DNA from: Caryophanales bacterium UBA4856
Lineage (GTDB): Bacteria > Bacillota_I > Bacilli_A > RFN20 > CAG-288
DNA length: 8,688 nt
Direction of reading: 5' to 3'
NCBI GenBank assembly: GCA_002399765.1
Contig: DHEG01000007.1
Coordinates: 13,935 to 22,622, forward strand
Shown here: positions 5,643-8,688 of the stretch, piece by piece
Position numbering within the stretch: position 1 is the first letter of the stretch
How the letters are laid out: each line of letters opens with the position of its first letter
The notes under the pieces: model-generated
Databases searched by the model: none
Told to the model about the DNA's origin: nothing
Seen by the model: only the letters and a program-made list of their open reading frames with translations
Translations under genes and position numbers: made by a program

Positions 5643-7553
5643 ATGATTACTCATTTTGATTACGATGCCATCGTGGTAGGCGCGGGCCATGCCGGAACCG
5701 AGGCAGCCCATGCGTTGGCGCATCTGGGAAAGCATACCCTTATGCTTTGCCTTAATTTGGACAAGATTGCGAACCTTCCCTGCAATCCGACCATCGGCGG
5801 ATCGGCCAAGGGCATAGTGGTCAGGGAGATAGACGCCTTGGGTGGCATCGAGGGCAAATTGGCCGACAGGTTCTGTCTCCAGATGAAGGTCTTGAACATG
5901 TCCAAGGGGCCGGGCGTAAGGTCGTTGAGGGCCCAGGAGGACAAGTTGGACTATCCCCATGGAGTCAGGGACTATATGCTCGCCGTCCCCAATCTGGACA
6001 TCAAGGTCTTGATGGCAACCGATCTTATAGAGGACGACGATGGTTCCATAAAGGGGGTCATCTTGGAGGATGGGACCAGGATCACGGCCAAGGCCGTGGT
6101 CCTTACCACCGGTACCCACATGGAGTCGACGATCCTAAGGGGGCATGTCGTAAAGTCCGGCGGACCGGATGGGGAGAGACCTTCCCATGGCATCTCTGCC
6201 GCCCTTGAAAGGCTGGGCATAAAGCTTGAGAGGCTAAAGACCGGAACCCCGCCCAGGATAAAGCGTGAATCTATAGACTTCTCGAAGTTGGAAGTTGAGA
6301 AGGGTACGCCTGGATTTTGGGCTTTTTCGTATGATACGACCCAGATGATTCCCTATGACAGGATGGTGGATTGCTATTTGACCTATACGACTCCTGTGAC
6401 CCATAAGATCATCCTGGATCATCTCAAGGATTCGGCTATGTATGGTGGCGTGGTGAAGGGCATTGGCCCGCGCTATTGCCCGTCCATCGAGGACAAGGTC
6501 GTAAGGTTCCGTAGCCATCCTCGCCATATGCTCTTCGTCGAACCGGAAAGCATCCATACCGATTCCATCTATCTCCAGGGCTTCTCCACCTCCATGCCCG
6601 AGGACATCCAGGTCCCCATGGTCCATTCCCTGCCGGGCTTTGAGCATGCCGAGTTCCTTAAGTATGCCTATGCCATCGAATACGACGCCATACAGCCCTT
6701 GCAGATCACCAAGGGCCTGATGGTGCGAAACAGGCCAGGCCTATTCGCCGCCGGGCAGATAATCGGCACTTCCGGCTATGAGGAAGCGGCTGGGTTGGGT
6801 CTTATGGCCGGTATCAATGCCGCCCGTTACATAGATGGGAAGGAGCCGTTCACGCTCAGGCGTGATGAAGCCTACATCGGGGTAATGATCGATGACCTCG
6901 TGACCAAGGGCAGCAATGAGCCCTACAGGCTTTTGTCTTCCCGTTCCGAATACCGGTTGATTACCCGTTCCGACAATGCCGACGAAAGGTTGATGAAGCA
7001 CGGCTATGAGATAGGCCTCAACAGCAAGGAGCGCTATGACAGGTTCCTGGACCGCATGGCCAGGTTGAAGTTCGCAAATCAGACCATCGAGAGCACGTAT
7101 GTCGGAAACAACGAAAGGACTGACCAATACATGATTTCCCTGGGCTATCCAAAGCCGGTCGGTTCCATCTCCTACAAGGAGATAATCAGGCGCAAGGATG
7201 TCTCCTATCAAAAGCTGGTGGAAGGAGAGCCTAAGCTCGTTCCCCTGACCGACGATCTTGCCGACAAGCTGGAGACCGATACCAAATACGAAGGCTACAT
7301 CGCCTTGGAGAGACGCGATGTGGAACGGGTCAGGTCCTATGATGACCTCAAGCTTCCCAAGGACATCGATTATTCAAGGGTGGAAGGTTTGTCGCTGGAG
7401 GCCCGAGAGAAACTGAACAAGTTCAAGCCCGAGACTCTGGGCGATGCCTCGCGCATAATAAACATCCATCCCGCCGACATCGACATGCTTCTGTTCTTTG
7501 TAAGGAAGCTATATAGCCAACAAAGCGGCAACAGCGAAGGACAGCAGCGATAG
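5643..7553 (+). CDS. mnmG: MnmG (GidA), tRNA U34 carboxymethylaminomethyl-modifying enzyme
   Basis: MnmG works with the GTPase MnmE to place an aminomethyl-type group at C5 of wobble uridine 34 in certain tRNAs, using FAD, NADH and methylene-tetrahydrofolate. The 636-residue protein shows the FAD-binding GAGHAG (13-18), the family signature with Cys47 (PCNPTIGGSAKG, 46-57), GTPPR (201-205) and the second conserved Cys279 in GPRYCPSIEDK. It also shows AAGQIIGTSGYEEAAGLGL (369-387), SRSEYRL (433-439) and the C-terminal GDASRI...PADI region that contacts MnmE and tRNA. The last dozen residues are a polar tail. The start ATG has only a weak AAGG seven bases upstream. A TAAAAT at 5623-5628 might be a -10 box but has no -35 partner, so co-transcription with suf is favoured. 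Confidence 0.97.
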   Translation: MITHFDYDAIVVGAGHAGTEAAHALAHLGKHTLMLCLNLDKIANLPCNPTIGGSAKGIVVREIDALGGIEGKLADRFCLQMKVLNMSKGPGVRSLRAQEDKLDYPHGVRDYMLAVPNLDIKVLMATDLIEDDDGSIKGVILEDGTRITAKAVVLTTGTHMESTILRGHVVKSGGPDGERPSHGISAALERLGIKLERLKTGTPPRIKRESIDFSKLEVEKGTPGFWAFSYDTTQMIPYDRMVDCYLTYTTPVTHKIILDHLKDSAMYGGVVKGIGPRYCPSIEDKVVRFRSHPRHMLFVEPESIHTDSIYLQGFSTSMPEDIQVPMVHSLPGFEHAEFLKYAYAIEYDAIQPLQITKGLMVRNRPGLFAAGQIIGTSGYEEAAGLGLMAGINAARYIDGKEPFTLRRDEAYIGVMIDDLVTKGSNEPYRLLSSRSEYRLITRSDNADERLMKHGYEIGLNSKERYDRFLDRMARLKFANQTIESTYVGNNERTDQYMISLGYPKPVGSISYKEIIRRKDVSYQKLVEGEPKLVPLTDDLADKLETDTKYEGYIALERRDVERVRSYDDLKLPKDIDYSRVEGLSLEAREKLNKFKPETLGDASRIINIHPADIDMLLFFVRKLYSQQSGNSEGQQR

Positions 7554-7587
7554 AAAAGGCCCAGCCAGTGACTGGGTCTTTTCTTTT
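7554..7587. terminator. Rho-independent terminator between convergent genes
   Basis: An 11-bp stem (7554-7564 with 7572-7582, including one G-T wobble) has a CCCAG/CTGGG core and a 7-base loop. On the plus strand it runs into TCTTTTCTTTT and ends the suf-mnmG transcript one base after the mnmG stop. On the minus strand the same hairpin is followed by CTTTTCT and probably ends the YjbR-like gene. Confidence 0.85.
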
Positions 7588-7589
7588 CG

Positions 7590-8501
7590 TCAAAATCCCT
7601 TGTTGGTAAGGCTATGCGAAAGGTCTATTAGATGCTTGAGGTTGGGGACGGAAATTCTGGAGATGTCGGTCACGTCATACCAAAGGACGCCGCTGGGGAA
7701 CTTGGCCTTGGCAATCACGCCGTTGGTGTTGGCGACCAACTTGTCGGCAAGGTTCCTGCCGCATTTGAAGGTTATCGATACTAGGCCATCCCTGTCGGTC
7801 AGAAGCAGATAGGTGCGACCAGACTGCGGATCACGGAAACTTGAAGGACGGGAACCGCCCAGCGACTTGTATTCGACAGGGTAGGAAGCATAAATGTAGT
7901 TCTTTATGTCCAGTTCAGACCATTTGACCTGATCAGGGCCCGAAAAGTCCAAGAGTTCCTTGATGGCGCCATTGCCCAAGAACTTGGCGGTCTCGGAATC
8001 CTCAGGCATCGTGGTATCGATCAAGCTGGTCGGCGCAGGGGTATTTGGATTCACGGCCTTGCCATTGATGATGGGAACGTAGTCCTCGTCGGGATCATCG
8101 GAGTCAACCACTACCGTCCTGGTGATCACGGTATCGGAGCCCTCATCAACATTAGGCTGTACCGTCACCACGCCCTTGCTGTCATCGTCCATCCCCTTAA
8201 CCTTGTTTGTAGCCTTTGGGGCATGGCTCTCCTTATGGGTTGCGGTCAGCGAGATGGCCAGGGCACTGAACCAGGATAGCGCCATTAGGACATAGAGGAT
8301 CACCACGACTACTACTGGCACTGAGGTCAAGACCGTCAACCAACCGTCAAGGTTTCCGACCCCAAGCAAAACCAAGACATACGAAAGGATTATTCCGATA
8401 AGCCCCAAGCCCAGCAATATGCTTGTCAAAACCAGGGCTGTCTTGCCTTTGTCGTCGTTGATGGCATGGTAGACTTTGTCCGAAAAAGACCAGTTATCCA
8501 T
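7590..8501 (-). CDS. Two-helix membrane protein with C-terminal MmcQ/YjbR-like domain
   Basis: Seen: 303 residues. A short N-terminal segment (1-19) is followed by two hydrophobic helices (about 20-48 and 55-87), then an acidic, Pro/Thr/Asp-rich linker (about 90-170) likely to be disordered, and a folded C-terminal part. The last 110 or so residues match the MmcQ/YjbR pattern as I know it: a hydrophobic strand (YLLLTDRD, 231-238), then SITFKCGRNLADKL (242-255), then a Trp after a variable turn (Trp274), and a final helix NLKHLIDLSHSL (287-298). Family members are small, soluble and poorly understood, with a CyaY-like fold. Fusion to a membrane anchor is unusual as far as I know. The start at 8501 has AAGAGG seven bases upstream. 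The domain call is by eye and could be wrong; the function is unknown. Confidence 0.7.
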   Translation of the reverse strand: MDNWSFSDKVYHAINDDKGKTALVLTSILLGLGLIGIILSYVLVLLGVGNLDGWLTVLTSVPVVVVVILYVLMALSWFSALAISLTATHKESHAPKATNKVKGMDDDSKGVVTVQPNVDEGSDTVITRTVVVDSDDPDEDYVPIINGKAVNPNTPAPTSLIDTTMPEDSETAKFLGNGAIKELLDFSGPDQVKWSELDIKNYIYASYPVEYKSLGGSRPSSFRDPQSGRTYLLLTDRDGLVSITFKCGRNLADKLVANTNGVIAKAKFPSGVLWYDVTDISRISVPNLKHLIDLSHSLTNKGF

Positions 8502-8536
8502 CGAAAAACCTCTTTTACGACTGTTTCCTAAATAAC

Positions 8537-8564
8537 ATTATGTAATAATTCGCCGATATTTCAA
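8537..8564 (-). promoter_or_regulatory. Promoter of the YjbR-like membrane protein gene
   Basis: On the minus strand, a -35 box TTGAAA (8564-8559), a 16-bp spacer and a -10 box CATAAT (8542-8537) predict a start near 8530. This lies about 29 bases before the ATG and upstream of the AAGAGG site (8514-8509). Confidence 0.55.
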
Positions 8565-8643
8565 CGAGTAGGTGACTTTAAACAATCAAGTAACTGAAAA
8601 CGAAGCGAAAAAAAGGCGAAAGGTTATCGAAACATACCATAAG

Positions 8644-8658
8644 CTTAATTGAATTAAG
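8644..8658. repeat. Short perfect palindrome CTTAATT-G-AATTAAG
   Basis: Two perfectly complementary 7-base arms flank a single central G. The sequence is AT-only except for the outer C/G pair and the centre, so it is too weak and tight for an RNA hairpin. If functional, it is more likely a protein-binding site. It lies about 80 bases upstream of the -35 box of the leftward gene. Confidence 0.35.
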
Positions 8659-8688
8659 TAGATCAAGCCGCAAGATGATAACAAAAAA

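Larger units (their letters stand above)
8502..8688. other. AT-rich intergenic region at the right edge
   Basis: No open reading frame or RNA gene is visible here. It contains the promoter of the leftward gene and a 15-base palindrome (8644-8658), and may also carry the promoter of a gene beyond the window. Confidence 0.6.

Noticed and set aside
987..7553. Mycoplasma-type code with TGA read as Trp
   Set aside because: TGA ends sufC, sufD, sufS, sufU and sufB at sensible points, with the next gene starting at once, and tryptophans are written TGG.

Overview
The window looks like a chromosomal housekeeping segment of a Bacillota-type bacterium. The main reasons are the gene order sufC-sufD-sufS-sufU-sufB with the Gram-positive SufU scaffold or sulfur acceptor, strong AGGAGG-like ribosome binding sites, sigma-A-like promoters, CCA-encoding tRNA genes and Rho-independent terminators. 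Every TGA in the genes reads well as a stop, so the standard bacterial code applies and a Mycoplasma-type code does not. Arg codons are dominated by AGG and Ile often uses ATA, which hints at an uncultured or less-studied Bacilli/Erysipelotrichia-like lineage. That placement is an inference; no genus can be named from the sequence.

Layout. Positions 1-450 hold two minus-strand arginine tRNAs (anticodons CCG and CCT), a spacer with divergent promoters, a plus-strand leucine tRNA (CAG) and a bidirectional terminator. Positions 448-840 (minus) encode a small zinc-ribbon membrane protein. Positions 841-986 are a divergent control region with a good promoter for the suf genes, and a perfect 7-bp inverted repeat overlies its -35 box. 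Positions 987-5614 are the complete SUF iron-sulfur cluster assembly operon, with overlapping or nearly touching genes. mnmG (tRNA U34 modification) follows 28 bases later on the same strand and ends at a hairpin terminator. Positions 7590-8501 (minus) encode a two-helix membrane protein with a C-terminal MmcQ/YjbR-like domain. The last 187 bases are AT-rich control DNA with its promoter and a short perfect palindrome.

How the parts work together. SufS takes sulfur from cysteine and passes it to SufU. The SufB-SufC-SufD complex builds the cluster using SufC ATP hydrolysis. MnmG, with MnmE, modifies wobble uridine in certain tRNAs.

No new defence system, mobile element, CRISPR array or prophage is visible. 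The points most worth a second look are the candidate operator at the suf promoter, an unusually short SufD, and changes in SufS and SufU at the residues that in Bacillus subtilis form the zinc-mediated SufS-SufU interface. The membrane-anchored YjbR-like protein and the placement of mnmG behind sufB are also notable.
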